Part shown: in pieces, positions 45,486 to 54,754 of the stretch
Layout of the letters: each line of letters opens with the position of its first letter
Position numbering within the stretch: position 1 is the first letter of the stretch
Source of the DNA: Pyxidicoccus parkwaysis
GTDB taxonomy: Bacteria > Myxococcota > Myxococcia > Myxococcales > Myxococcaceae
DNA: 64,000 nt
Assembly: GCF_017301735.1 (NCBI RefSeq)
Contig: NZ_CP071090.1
Span: 6,004,001-6,068,000 of the forward strand
Direction of reading: 5' to 3'
Position numbers and translations under genes: made by a program
Notes under the pieces: model-generated
What the model saw: the letters and a program-made list of their open reading frames with translations, nothing else
Told to the model about the DNA's origin: nothing
The model's database searches: none

Positions 45486-48074
45486 TCATCGCCTCCCATG
45501 ACGGCGAGACTTGCCTCCGCCGTAACCGCCCTCCCCCGCCTGCACCAACTCGTCAGGCGTCCACGGCAGGTCGAGCTGGTCCTGCAAGTCGTACAGCGTG
45601 CCGCCGCGGACGATGCCGCGGCGACCGCGACGCACCTGAAAGCGCGCGGGCCGGTCGAAGGGCGGCAGCTCCTCCTCCACGAGTGTCCGCGCCAGCTTCT
45701 CCGGCAGGACCACCCACACCACGCCGTGCGGTCTCCCCTCGTCGTCCCGCTCCACGTCATAGACGAGCGGCACCGCCTGCTCTCGCACGAGGACTCCATT
45801 CGGGAGCGCCATGAAACGCTCGCGCACGTCGGGCGGCACCAGTCCCTCCAGGTCCAATTCAAGAGGGCGCGCGAGGAAGTCCGCCATCGAGTCCACGCCG
45901 TCGAGCAATGCCATGTAGCGCGCCGTCAGCTCGGGAACTTCGAGCGCGGGCGTCTGTCCTCCCGAGCGGCGCCATACCTCGCGAACCTCATCGACGCGCG
46001 GCTGGTTGTGCTGCACGGCCGGATGGTGCGCCTCGCCCTTCGCCAGTGCATCCGCCAGCGACTGACGCGCACGGCCGGCCAGGTCCGGTCCCCACGCGCT
46101 CAGCACCTCGACTTCGCGGTCCAGCTCGAAACCGGAGTGCTCCAGGCTCCGCTCCAGCACGAGCGACTGGTGAGCTGCGTCGTAGGCGACCTCAGGCTCT
46201 CCGCGCCGCGCGTACTTCCGCAGCAGCTCCACCGGAACCTGCGTTCCCTCGATCGAGGCCTGCATGTCGCCGGAGCGGTCCGTGAAGTAGCGGATGGCGC
46301 CGGCCACCGGGCCGAAGCTCCCGCACACGCTCGACTTCGCGACGCGGACCGCCTCGCCCTCCGCCGTCAGCTCATCGACGACGAGGTCGAACGGCATGAA
46401 GCACGCGAACAGGTCTACGAAACGGTGGTGGAGTCCCTCATCGACCAGTGACATCCGCGCGGGCAGCTCCACCCCCACGCCACGGTAGATGCTGGCCATG
46501 GCGAGCGCAGCGTCCTCCACCGCCTTCACCAGCACGCCTCGTCGCTCCGCCCATCGAGCCAGCTTCTCCCCGTCGAACACGTGGCGAGACAGCCCGTACA
46601 CCTCGCCCACGGCGCCTGCCTCGCCGAACGCCTCGGCATAGAGGTTGTACGCGGTGAGGTGGTCGCTCCCGGGCGCGAGCACTCCTTCCAGGTCCCTCTC
46701 CTCGCGCGTCATCCGGTGCAGGGACTCGACGGCGCTGCACACCGCGAGCACGGGCAGGAGCGCGTCCTCCGCGTTGACGATGAGCTCCGCCCAACCCCGC
46801 TCTACCGGGAGCGCCTCCACCGCGCGCCCGTACGGCGTCAGCCGGCCCTGCGCATCCACGATGTTGCGCGCCTGCAACCGCTGGAGCGCCTGCGCGTAGG
46901 CGGCCTTGTCCAGCGGCACGGGCAATTCCAACGCATCCGCCCGGACACCGAGCGCGGCGGCGGTGAGCGCGACGCGCTCCGAGTCTCCGGCGAGCTGGAA
47001 CTCGGGTGACGTGGGACGCAGCGCGAAGAAGTCGATGTCGCGGTCGCTCAGGATGAAGACGCGCCCGCCCTCCACGCGACCGTGGACGCGCCCGGCCATC
47101 TGCAGGAGCTCGTTGTTCCCCAGGTGGACGCGCGTGAGCACATTGCGCCCCTCCGCCACGAGGTTGGCGAAGCGCGTGTCGTCGATGACCACCGTGTCCA
47201 ACCCCGGAACATTGAGCGCGCTCTGTCCCGCCGCCGTCATGGCGAGGAGGTACGGCCGCGGCTCCGTCCCCTCCAGGAACGGCCGGATGACCCGGATGGG
47301 CTGGCCCCCGTGGTAGTACGCCACGTTGATGCCCGGCCAGTGCGCGCGGACGTGCTTCGCCACCTGCTCCACGGCCGCGCGAGTTGGAAGGAAGACGCCC
47401 ACGCCTCGCTGCTGCTCCTCCACCTCGTCCAGGAAGTCCGCGTCGAGGAACGTGAGCGGCGCGCGGTGCTCGACGCGGACGCGCGCGGCCTTCGCTGCGT
47501 CGTAGGCGGAGACCTCGATGACCTCGGCGCTGTCGAGGTAGCGCACGTAGAAGGTGGGGTCCACCGTGGCCGACAGCCAGATGAAGCGGCAGCCCACGTG
47601 CTTGCCGAGCGCGAGGCACAGCTCCAGCTCCGCGGACGTCTGGTGGATTTCATCGATGATGAGCGTGTCTTGCGGCCGGATGTCTCCGTGCTGGAACCAG
47701 CGACGGGCAATGCCCGTCGTCACAATGACCACGTTCCAGCTCGGCGTCTCTGGGGTCGCCTCACGCTCGCGGTTCACCACGCCGACCTTGAGTGGCGTGC
47801 GAAGGAGCTCCTCGGCAATGGGGCGGATGGCAAGTGTCTTCCCGGTGCCCGTGCCGGCGACGATGCCGAAGCCCTTCCCGGCGCGCGCCAGCTCTCGCAC
47901 GTGCGCGCCGTGGTGTCGCTCCAGCCACGTGTCCAACCGCAGCCCCAGGGCGAGCTCGATGGTCTCGCAGGCGGCCCGCGTGGGGGCAATGACAATCACC
48001 CGCCCGCGCGGTGCCGCCGGAGCCTGGGACTCCGGCGGAAGGAAATGGTCGGTAGGGGTCCGCACGGCGCCCAA
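45486..48074 (-). CDS. DExH-box (HrpA-like) RNA helicase
   Basis: An 862-residue SF2 helicase. Motif I GTGTGKTLAI, motif II DEIH, motif III LSATVD, then lobe 2 with VGVFLPTRAAVEQVA, NVPGLDTVVID and motif VI QMAGRVHGRV. A long C-terminal part with a winged-helix-like region follows (RNIVDAQGRLTPYGRAVEALP) as in DEAH/RHA helicases. The tail is Gly/Arg/Lys-rich (YGGGKSRRHGRR), which suits RNA binding. The start is weak: TTG at 48074 or GTG at 48065. Role in RNA processing is likely, target unknown. Confidence 0.85.
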   Translation of the reverse strand: MGAVRTPTDHFLPPESQAPAAPRGRVIVIAPTRAACETIELALGLRLDTWLERHHGAHVRELARAGKGFGIVAGTGTGKTLAIRPIAEELLRTPLKVGVVNREREATPETPSWNVVIVTTGIARRWFQHGDIRPQDTLIIDEIHQTSAELELCLALGKHVGCRFIWLSATVDPTFYVRYLDSAEVIEVSAYDAAKAARVRVEHRAPLTFLDADFLDEVEEQQRGVGVFLPTRAAVEQVAKHVRAHWPGINVAYYHGGQPIRVIRPFLEGTEPRPYLLAMTAAGQSALNVPGLDTVVIDDTRFANLVAEGRNVLTRVHLGNNELLQMAGRVHGRVEGGRVFILSDRDIDFFALRPTSPEFQLAGDSERVALTAAALGVRADALELPVPLDKAAYAQALQRLQARNIVDAQGRLTPYGRAVEALPVERGWAELIVNAEDALLPVLAVCSAVESLHRMTREERDLEGVLAPGSDHLTAYNLYAEAFGEAGAVGEVYGLSRHVFDGEKLARWAERRGVLVKAVEDAALAMASIYRGVGVELPARMSLVDEGLHHRFVDLFACFMPFDLVVDELTAEGEAVRVAKSSVCGSFGPVAGAIRYFTDRSGDMQASIEGTQVPVELLRKYARRGEPEVAYDAAHQSLVLERSLEHSGFELDREVEVLSAWGPDLAGRARQSLADALAKGEAHHPAVQHNQPRVDEVREVWRRSGGQTPALEVPELTARYMALLDGVDSMADFLARPLELDLEGLVPPDVRERFMALPNGVLVREQAVPLVYDVERDDEGRPHGVVWVVLPEKLARTLVEEELPPFDRPARFQVRRGRRGIVRGGTLYDLQDQLDLPWTPDELVQAGEGGYGGGKSRRHGRR

Positions 48075-48169
48075 TCACGCACGGGCCCCTTCAGGGTGCA
48101 ACCCGATACATCGGGCCGGCGAGGAGAGCCTGTTCACTCCCGCGCGCCGGCGCCAGCGGACGGACGCAG

Positions 48170-48361
48170 CTACGGCGCGGTCCAGATGCCCGCGATGCCC
48201 TCGTTCTCCGAGGCGCCGCCCCGCGTGTCGATGAAGACGGCACGGATGGGCTTCGAGGCCTGGATGCCGACAAACTCGAACGCGTTGGGCGCCGTGTTGA
48301 GGACGAGTGCTGGGCAACTCACACTGCGGGAGAAGGCGCTGACGGGCAAGGCAAGGCTTCG
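48170..48361 (-). pseudogene. Remnant of the C-terminus of an unknown, possibly exported protein
   Basis: Between the HEAT gene and the helicase gene one minus-strand frame ending TAG at 48170-48172 reads like a real beta-rich C-terminus: APNAFEFVGIQASKPIRAVF, then IDTRGGASENEGIAGIWTAP. It is in the same frame as the HEAT protein and starts straight after its TGA, but has no HEAT character. A GTG could start a 50-residue peptide without a good ribosome site. A decayed gene is the better reading. Confidence 0.4.
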
Positions 48362-51300
48362 TCACGAGGTGCGGGCGGGCTTCGATGGCTCCTCCAGGCT
48401 GGCGATGGCTCGGGCGAGCAGCGCGCGCCGGTCCGGGCGGGCGTGAGCCAGTTCCCCTCGAAGAATGGGCAGCGCGGCGTCTCCCATGACGCGCAGCCCG
48501 TCCATCGCCGCGCGTGCAACCGGGTTGCGACGGTCATGCAGCAACGCCGCCACCTCCGCAACCGCGGGCTCGTGCTTGCCAAAGCAGAGCGTCCGGATGG
48601 CGCGGACGACATGGCCTGCTTCCGAGTCCTTCAGCAGCTCGCGGGTCAGCTCCAGGTACTCCTCTCGGAGCACCAGCCCTTTGAGCAGCCGGTGCGCGCG
48701 CAACCGCACCGAGGACTTCCGGTGTGAGAGCAGCCGGGTCAGCCGCTCGACGACCTCCGGTGCGCGCCGCTGCACCATCCACTCCAGGGCCCTCGGGTCC
48801 GGCTCTGGAATCTCCCATGCGAGCGCCTCCAACCGCCGCTCCACGTCGCGCATCATCTCGGGGGTGAGGTTGCGTTCGAGGGATGGGTCATCCAGCAGTA
48901 TCGGCGCGAGGGCGGCAATGACGTCCGCTCGCAGCGCGGGCGTCGTGATGAGCGAGAGCAGCGCGATTCGCACCTCCGGTCCCTGCCGTTCGAGTCCTTG
49001 CAGCAGGGCCACCAGGGCTCCGGCGTCCTCCTTCCGGTTCGCGAGGTCGACGAGCCATCCCCCGAGGCGGAAGGCCTCGTCACGACGTCCCCACGACGCG
49101 AAGCCACCGAGCACCCGAAGTGCCGCCTCGCGATGCGCGTCGTCCTCGTGCACGAGGCGGAAGAGCACCTCCTCCAGCTTGCGGCCTTCGACGGTATGCG
49201 CGGCCGCGCCTCGCTGGAGCAACTCCAGGAAGTGGGTTCGCTCCAGGTCTCTCGCCTGGCTGAACAGCTCCACCAGCGCCGAGCCCCACACCGTGTCACT
49301 GGCGAGGACCGCCAGCACCGCCGTGCGTCCCTCGCGGAGCATCGGGAGGACGAAGGGTAGGACGCGCGTGGATGGCAGCGAGCGAAGCATGGCCGCCGCC
49401 ATCGCCCCCGAGCGACCCCGGTTCATCCGCCACACGTCGAGGAGTAGCAGCACATAGGTGGGAAGCAGGCTTGGCTTCGGCCTGAGCCCGTCGAGCAACT
49501 CCAGCAGGGATTCCAGCCAGAGCTCTCCCTCCACACCCTCCTCCACCGAGCCGAGCTGCTCGCGGAGGGCCTCCAGGTCGCGCCGGTCGAGCGCTCCCGG
49601 GGGAACCCACTTGAGCGGCCGTTCCGCTCCGGGGCGGTCGAGCAGCGCTTGAAGCCGGGGCAATCCGCGAACGTGCCAGAGCTGCCGCGCGGCCTGCCGG
49701 CGGACCTCGATTTGGGCATGGGTCAGCAGGTCGACGAACAGCGCCTCGTCCTCGTCCGACGTGGGAGTCCCCAGCACCGAGAGCGCGGCCAGGGCCCGCT
49801 TGTGCTCATGGTGCCGCGCGAGCCGCCGCAGCGCCGCACGCGACGCCTCCGTCCCGAGGTCCCCCATCCACCGCACCACCCTCTCCAGGTTCGCGGGCGG
49901 CGCGGATTCAGCGACACGGGTGAGGGCCGCGAGCAACGACTCCTCCGGCACGCTCATCCCCGCAGTGGGCGACACGGGCTCAGCGGCATGGGCACGCTCC
50001 GCGAGCAATGCTCCCTCTGGCACGTCAGCGTCCCACTCCTTTCGGACGGCCTCCAACAGCTCCGGGTGCGGACCTCGCGCCATGGCTTCGAGCACCTGGA
50101 GCGGCGGCACCTCACGAAGCACATACGGCAGGAAGAACCGCCGCACCGCTTGAGAGCGGGCCTGGACGACCGCCTCCATCAACGCTGGACCCGAGAGCTC
50201 ACCCGCGAGGATGAGCCGCTCCGCGCCCCAGACCGCCACGCCCTCATCTGGCAGTGCCGAAGCCACGCGGGCCTCCTCCAGCGACAGCACGGCCCGCAGT
50301 CGATACATGACAGTGAGCGCATCCCGCGGCTCAACGCGCGCATCCGCCCATGCACGCCTCACGTCCGATAGCGCCCCCATCCGCTCGGACTCGGACAGCC
50401 AACGCGCGAGCTCCTTCAGAAGGGAGAGGGCCAGGCCCCGCAAGGAGGCCTTGGAGCTGGCGAGCAGGCCGCGAATCACATCGAGGTGCCGCCTGAGGAC
50501 GACAGCCCGCGCCTCCGTGAGCCCGGTGATGGCCGCCGTCGAGAGCAGCTTCGTGAAGTCCTCCTGGGCGGCTTCGAGCGTGCTCACATCGCCCGACGAC
50601 AGCACGTCGTCCATCCACTCGAGGTCCTCGTCCAGCCGGCGCTCACGAAGCCGCCGGGCCTCGTCGGGGTCCTCGGACGTCTCGGGAATCCACCGCGAGG
50701 CTCCATGGCGGCGCAGCAACAGCTCCAGCTCCTGGTGTTGCTCCGGCGTCATCGCCAGGACACCGCCGTGCACCGCGTCGTTCAACACCTTCCCGACACG
50801 TGCCCCCTGCCGCAGGAACGCTGCGAGGGCGTGGGGAGACAGGGAGCCGGAGAGTGCGTCACACAGCAGCTCCTCCTCCCGGGGCGAAGCCGCCTCCTGG
50901 AGCGCCTCGAGCACCGTGGCCACATAGCCCCGCCCGCACGCGACATGGAGCGCTCGGCGCAATGACTCGCGCAGGCCCGGGTTGTCATGGCGCCGCAGCC
51001 AGCCCAGCAGCGACTCGACCGGCGCGGGCCACCCGGGGCCCGCATTCCTCAGCGCCTCGGCGGCGGTCTTCTTGATGTTCATGTTGGGGTGTTCGAGCCC
51101 CGCCACGAGCAACGGCACCGCCCACTCCACCTTGAACAGCCCAAGGCCAGTGAGTGCCTGGCGCAAACGGTAGATGTCCTCCGAGCGCGCGAAGGGCACC
51201 AGCCAAGCGATGGCGCGCGAGTCCCCGGAGTGCGCAAGACACTCGAGCGCGAGCTTCTGCACGTGCACGCTCCCGTGGCGCAGGAAACGCCGCAGCCTCC

Positions 51301-53161
51301 GCGCGAGCATCGGGTGCTTGCGTCCCACGAGCTGTGACAGCACCCGCTCGAGCTGGGCCTCACTCAGGTCCCGCTGTTCGAGCTGGTCGAGCAGGCACTC
51401 CGCGAGGACGCGTGCACCCGCCTCTTCTTCCGAGCCACATCCGAGGAGCCCGCGTGGGCGCACACGCCCCCTCGCATGGAGCCCCCGCCCCACCTCGGTG
51501 ATGGCCCGATGCGCCGCGGAACGAACGTTCTCATCCGCGTCGAGCAGCAGCGTGCCCAGTGGCACGAGTCCGCGCCGTCGTGCCTCACGGCCGAGCTGGT
51601 CGATGGCCTGGAGCCGCAGTGGGTGCCCCGTCTGGAGAGCGATGCGCGAGACCTCGGCGAAGGCTACGTCGCTGTACACGGGCTGGAGGCTCGCGAGCAC
51701 CTCACGGCCCGGCTCACCGTCCGCGGGCCACGATGTGGTGGCTGGAGCCGAGTCATCGAGCGCGGCGACCAGGGCCAGGGCCTCCGCGCGCCACTCCGCG
51801 ACGGGCAGCCTCGGGTGCTCGCGAAGAAACTCCACGGTGCGCGCGCCGCCCACTCGACGAAGTGCTTCGAGACAGGCCCAGGGTTCTTCATCGAAGACCC
51901 CGAGCAGGGACTCCTCGGACGCTTCATGTCCCTGATACCCGAGCGCCTGGATGACCTCGGGCCGGAGTGGACGGCCTTCGGGCCGCACGAGCAGCCCCCG
52001 GAGCAGGTCCAGGGCCTCGGAGCCATCCAGCTCCCGCAGGAGCGCGAGGTGCCGGAGGAAGTCCGCGTGCGAGGTGGGCAGGGTCCACAGCGGCTCGACG
52101 TACTCGCGTTGCCGGAGGCTCAGCACCTCCGCGATGACCTCGGGCGCGATGGCCGGACACGAGACGAACAGCTCGCTCACCTGGGGCACGTCCTCCGGCT
52201 CGCAGCGCACGCCCCGCCGGTAGAGCGTCTGGAGCAGCGCCGCGCACGTGGGCCCGAAGAACAGCGGGTCCTGCCGGGAGACGCTCAACGCGAGCCGCAG
52301 CTCCTCGTGGCCCGCGAAGGGCGCCAGCAGCGCCATGGCCTCGCGCCGCGCGGAGCGCCACTGCCTCTCGTCCTCCAGCACGAGCCGCAGCGCGAAGGAG
52401 TCTCCCCGGTGGGCCCACACGCGCAGGGCGGCAATGGCCAGCGGCTCCGAGCGTCCAAGCAGCGGATGGAGTGAAGGCAGGGAGGGCGCGAGGCCGGGCC
52501 TCGTCGCCCAGGGTTCCGCGAGCAGCGCCGCGGCCAGGAGCGCCACGCGTTCGTCCGCGGCTTCGAGCGCGCGAGCCGCCAGCATCAGCGCATGGGTCAG
52601 CGTCACGAGCCCCGTGCCCACCGTGTCGCACAGACGGCGCAGACCCGAGAGCTGGACGTCCGACACCGGGTGCGAGCAGAGCGCCTCGAGCAGGGCCTCC
52701 GCGTCGGAAGCGTCCTCGGGAGAGAGCCGCTGGACCGCGAGGAGCAGCACCTCGCCCCCCGGATGCGCGGCCAGCTTCATGGGCTCGCGAAGGGCCTCGG
52801 TGACGAGCCAGGCCACCTCCGCATCGATGGGACGCGGCCCCGTCGCCAGCGACGCCACCCGCGCCAGGGGCACCTCCGGAGGCAGCAGGCGGGCCAATTC
52901 CGCGAGGAGCACGTGCGTTTCGGGAGTGCACGCGCCGAGCGCCGTCGGCAGTGCCTCCAGGAGACGCGCCGCCGTGTCGCCCGCCTCCAGCCGAGCGAAG
53001 CGCTGTTGCAAGTGCAGCAGTGCGGCATGAACCCACTCCACGTCAGGCGCGGCGAGCAGGGCGCGAAGCTCGGAAGCGGGCAGATGCTCGGTGCGGAGCC
53101 GCTGTTCGAGGAGGGCACGACTCCGGTGGGACGTGAGCTCGACGGCCTGTGAGTGAGGCAT
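48362..53161 (-). CDS. Giant HEAT-repeat protein
   Basis: About 1,599 residues made almost entirely of paired amphipathic helices of HEAT type, for example LALECLAHSGDSRAIAWLVP, VPLLVAGLEHPNMNIKKTAA and EALRNAGPGW. No signal peptide or membrane helix is present. ATG 53161 has AGGGA 4 nt upstream; an in-frame start at 53218 lacks one. HEAT solenoids act as protein-binding scaffolds. No enzymatic domain was seen. It stands alone, with 126 bp to the ALDH stop and a remnant on its 3' side. Partners are unknown. Confidence 0.85.
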   Translation of the reverse strand: MPHSQAVELTSHRSRALLEQRLRTEHLPASELRALLAAPDVEWVHAALLHLQQRFARLEAGDTAARLLEALPTALGACTPETHVLLAELARLLPPEVPLARVASLATGPRPIDAEVAWLVTEALREPMKLAAHPGGEVLLLAVQRLSPEDASDAEALLEALCSHPVSDVQLSGLRRLCDTVGTGLVTLTHALMLAARALEAADERVALLAAALLAEPWATRPGLAPSLPSLHPLLGRSEPLAIAALRVWAHRGDSFALRLVLEDERQWRSARREAMALLAPFAGHEELRLALSVSRQDPLFFGPTCAALLQTLYRRGVRCEPEDVPQVSELFVSCPAIAPEVIAEVLSLRQREYVEPLWTLPTSHADFLRHLALLRELDGSEALDLLRGLLVRPEGRPLRPEVIQALGYQGHEASEESLLGVFDEEPWACLEALRRVGGARTVEFLREHPRLPVAEWRAEALALVAALDDSAPATTSWPADGEPGREVLASLQPVYSDVAFAEVSRIALQTGHPLRLQAIDQLGREARRRGLVPLGTLLLDADENVRSAAHRAITEVGRGLHARGRVRPRGLLGCGSEEEAGARVLAECLLDQLEQRDLSEAQLERVLSQLVGRKHPMLARRLRRFLRHGSVHVQKLALECLAHSGDSRAIAWLVPFARSEDIYRLRQALTGLGLFKVEWAVPLLVAGLEHPNMNIKKTAAEALRNAGPGWPAPVESLLGWLRRHDNPGLRESLRRALHVACGRGYVATVLEALQEAASPREEELLCDALSGSLSPHALAAFLRQGARVGKVLNDAVHGGVLAMTPEQHQELELLLRRHGASRWIPETSEDPDEARRLRERRLDEDLEWMDDVLSSGDVSTLEAAQEDFTKLLSTAAITGLTEARAVVLRRHLDVIRGLLASSKASLRGLALSLLKELARWLSESERMGALSDVRRAWADARVEPRDALTVMYRLRAVLSLEEARVASALPDEGVAVWGAERLILAGELSGPALMEAVVQARSQAVRRFFLPYVLREVPPLQVLEAMARGPHPELLEAVRKEWDADVPEGALLAERAHAAEPVSPTAGMSVPEESLLAALTRVAESAPPANLERVVRWMGDLGTEASRAALRRLARHHEHKRALAALSVLGTPTSDEDEALFVDLLTHAQIEVRRQAARQLWHVRGLPRLQALLDRPGAERPLKWVPPGALDRRDLEALREQLGSVEEGVEGELWLESLLELLDGLRPKPSLLPTYVLLLLDVWRMNRGRSGAMAAAMLRSLPSTRVLPFVLPMLREGRTAVLAVLASDTVWGSALVELFSQARDLERTHFLELLQRGAAAHTVEGRKLEEVLFRLVHEDDAHREAALRVLGGFASWGRRDEAFRLGGWLVDLANRKEDAGALVALLQGLERQGPEVRIALLSLITTPALRADVIAALAPILLDDPSLERNLTPEMMRDVERRLEALAWEIPEPDPRALEWMVQRRAPEVVERLTRLLSHRKSSVRLRAHRLLKGLVLREEYLELTRELLKDSEAGHVVRAIRTLCFGKHEPAVAEVAALLHDRRNPVARAAMDGLRVMGDAALPILRGELAHARPDRRALLARAIASLEEPSKPARTS

Positions 53162-53287
53162 GGCATCCCTATATAGGCGAGCCGTGCGCAGCCCGCGTGC
53201 CCCGAGGAGACGGAGCACACGCCGCTGCCTGACCTCGCGTGCCCCATGCCGCCATGGCGACCGGACGCTCCCGGCCGGGTGCCCTGC

Positions 53288-54721
53288 TCAGCCCTGACGA
53301 AGCACGAGCAGCCGCGGCTCCGTCATGTCCTCCATGGCGTACTTCACGCCCTCGCGCCCCAGCCCCGAGCCCTTCACGCCGCCATAGGGCATGGTGTCGA
53401 CGCGGAAGCTCGGCACGTCACCGACGATGACACCGCCCACCTCCAGCTCGTCCCAGGCCCGCATCGCCCTGGACCAGTCCCGCGTGAAGAGGCCCGCCTG
53501 CAGGCCGTAGCGGCTGTCATTCACGAGGCGCAGCGCTTCGTCGAAGTCGCGGAACGGCTGGAGCAGCACGACGGGGCCGAAGGCCTCCTCCGCGCACAGC
53601 GGCTCGTCCGAGGGGACGCCCTCCAGCACCGTCGCCTCCAGCAGCGCGCCGCGCCGCCCTCCTCCCGTCAGCACCTTCGCGCCCCGCGCCACGGCCTGCT
53701 GAATCCAGCCCTCCAGCCTCCGCGCGGCGGGCTCGTCAATCATGGGGCCGAGCGTGGTGGCCTCGTCCCTCGGGTTGCCCGCGCGCAGCGCGCGGGCCCT
53801 GTCGACGAGCTTGTCCTTCAGCGCGCCGTACAGCTCCTCGTGGATGAGCACGCGCTGCACGGAGATGCAGCTCTGCCCCGCCTGGAAGAAGGCGCCCTGG
53901 GCAATGCGGTCCGCGACGAAGTCGAGGTCCGCACCCGGCTCGCGGTCCACCACGCAGGCCGCGTTGCCGCCTAGCTCCAGCACCACCTTCTTGCGGCCGG
54001 CGCGAGCCTTCAAGTCCCAGCCCACCTTCTCCGAGCCGGTGAAGGACAGCAGCTTCAGGCGGTCATCCTCGATGAACGGCCCCACGTCCTCCAGGCGCGT
54101 CGGGAGCACGGAGAAGGCGCCCTCGGGCAGGGCCGTCTCGGCGAGCACCTCCGCCATGATGAGCGCGCTCACCGGCGTGCGGTCCGACGGCTTGAGCACG
54201 AAGGGGCAGCCCGAGGCGATGGCGGGCGCCACCTTGTGCGCCACCAGGTTGAGCGGGAAGTTGAACGGGGTGATGAACGAGACGGGCCCCACCGGCACCC
54301 GCTGCGTGAAGCCCCGGTAGCCCGCCGTGCGCTTCGACACCTCCAGGTTCAGCAGCTCGCCCCCGCCGCGCACCGCCTCCTCCGCGGCGGCCTTGAAGGT
54401 CTCGATGAGGCGCGTGACTTCGCCTCGCGCGTCGCGCAGCGGCTTGCCCGCCTCGATGCAGAGGGCGAGCGCGAGCTCCTCGGCGCGCTCGTGGAAGCGG
54501 CGCACGCAGTGCTCCAGCACCTCCTGCCGCGCGTACGGCGCGAGCTTCCGCATGGGCCCCGCCGCTCGGACGGCGGCGGCGATGGCCTCCTCCACGGCGG
54601 CCGCGTCGGCGACGGCCACGCGTGCGACGACTTCTCCCGAGTACTTGTCGGTGACGGGCAGGTCCGCGTTGGGTTGCCTCGGACGATTGGCCAGGTAGTA
54701 CGGATAGCGTTCAGCCAGCAT
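53288..54721 (-). CDS. NAD(P)-dependent aldehyde dehydrogenase
   Basis: A 477-residue enzyme oxidising an aldehyde to the acid. The fold's landmarks are VPVGPVSFITPFNFPLN, KPSDRTP, FTGSEKVG, catalytic Glu249 in LELGGNAA and nucleophile Cys285 in AGQSCISVQR, with C-terminal MPYGGVKGSGLGREG. ATG 54721 follows GGGGAA at 5-6 nt. It resembles the lactaldehyde/phosphonoacetaldehyde branch rather than betaine-aldehyde enzymes, a weak assignment. It follows the TPP enzyme by 33 nt in the same direction, so it may oxidise an aldehyde made by that enzyme. Confidence 0.9.
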   Translation of the reverse strand: MLAERYPYYLANRPRQPNADLPVTDKYSGEVVARVAVADAAAVEEAIAAAVRAAGPMRKLAPYARQEVLEHCVRRFHERAEELALALCIEAGKPLRDARGEVTRLIETFKAAAEEAVRGGGELLNLEVSKRTAGYRGFTQRVPVGPVSFITPFNFPLNLVAHKVAPAIASGCPFVLKPSDRTPVSALIMAEVLAETALPEGAFSVLPTRLEDVGPFIEDDRLKLLSFTGSEKVGWDLKARAGRKKVVLELGGNAACVVDREPGADLDFVADRIAQGAFFQAGQSCISVQRVLIHEELYGALKDKLVDRARALRAGNPRDEATTLGPMIDEPAARRLEGWIQQAVARGAKVLTGGGRRGALLEATVLEGVPSDEPLCAEEAFGPVVLLQPFRDFDEALRLVNDSRYGLQAGLFTRDWSRAMRAWDELEVGGVIVGDVPSFRVDTMPYGGVKGSGLGREGVKYAMEDMTEPRLLVLRQG

Positions 54722-54754
54722 GGTGTTCCCCACTTTCTGTCCTGTGCTCAGGGC

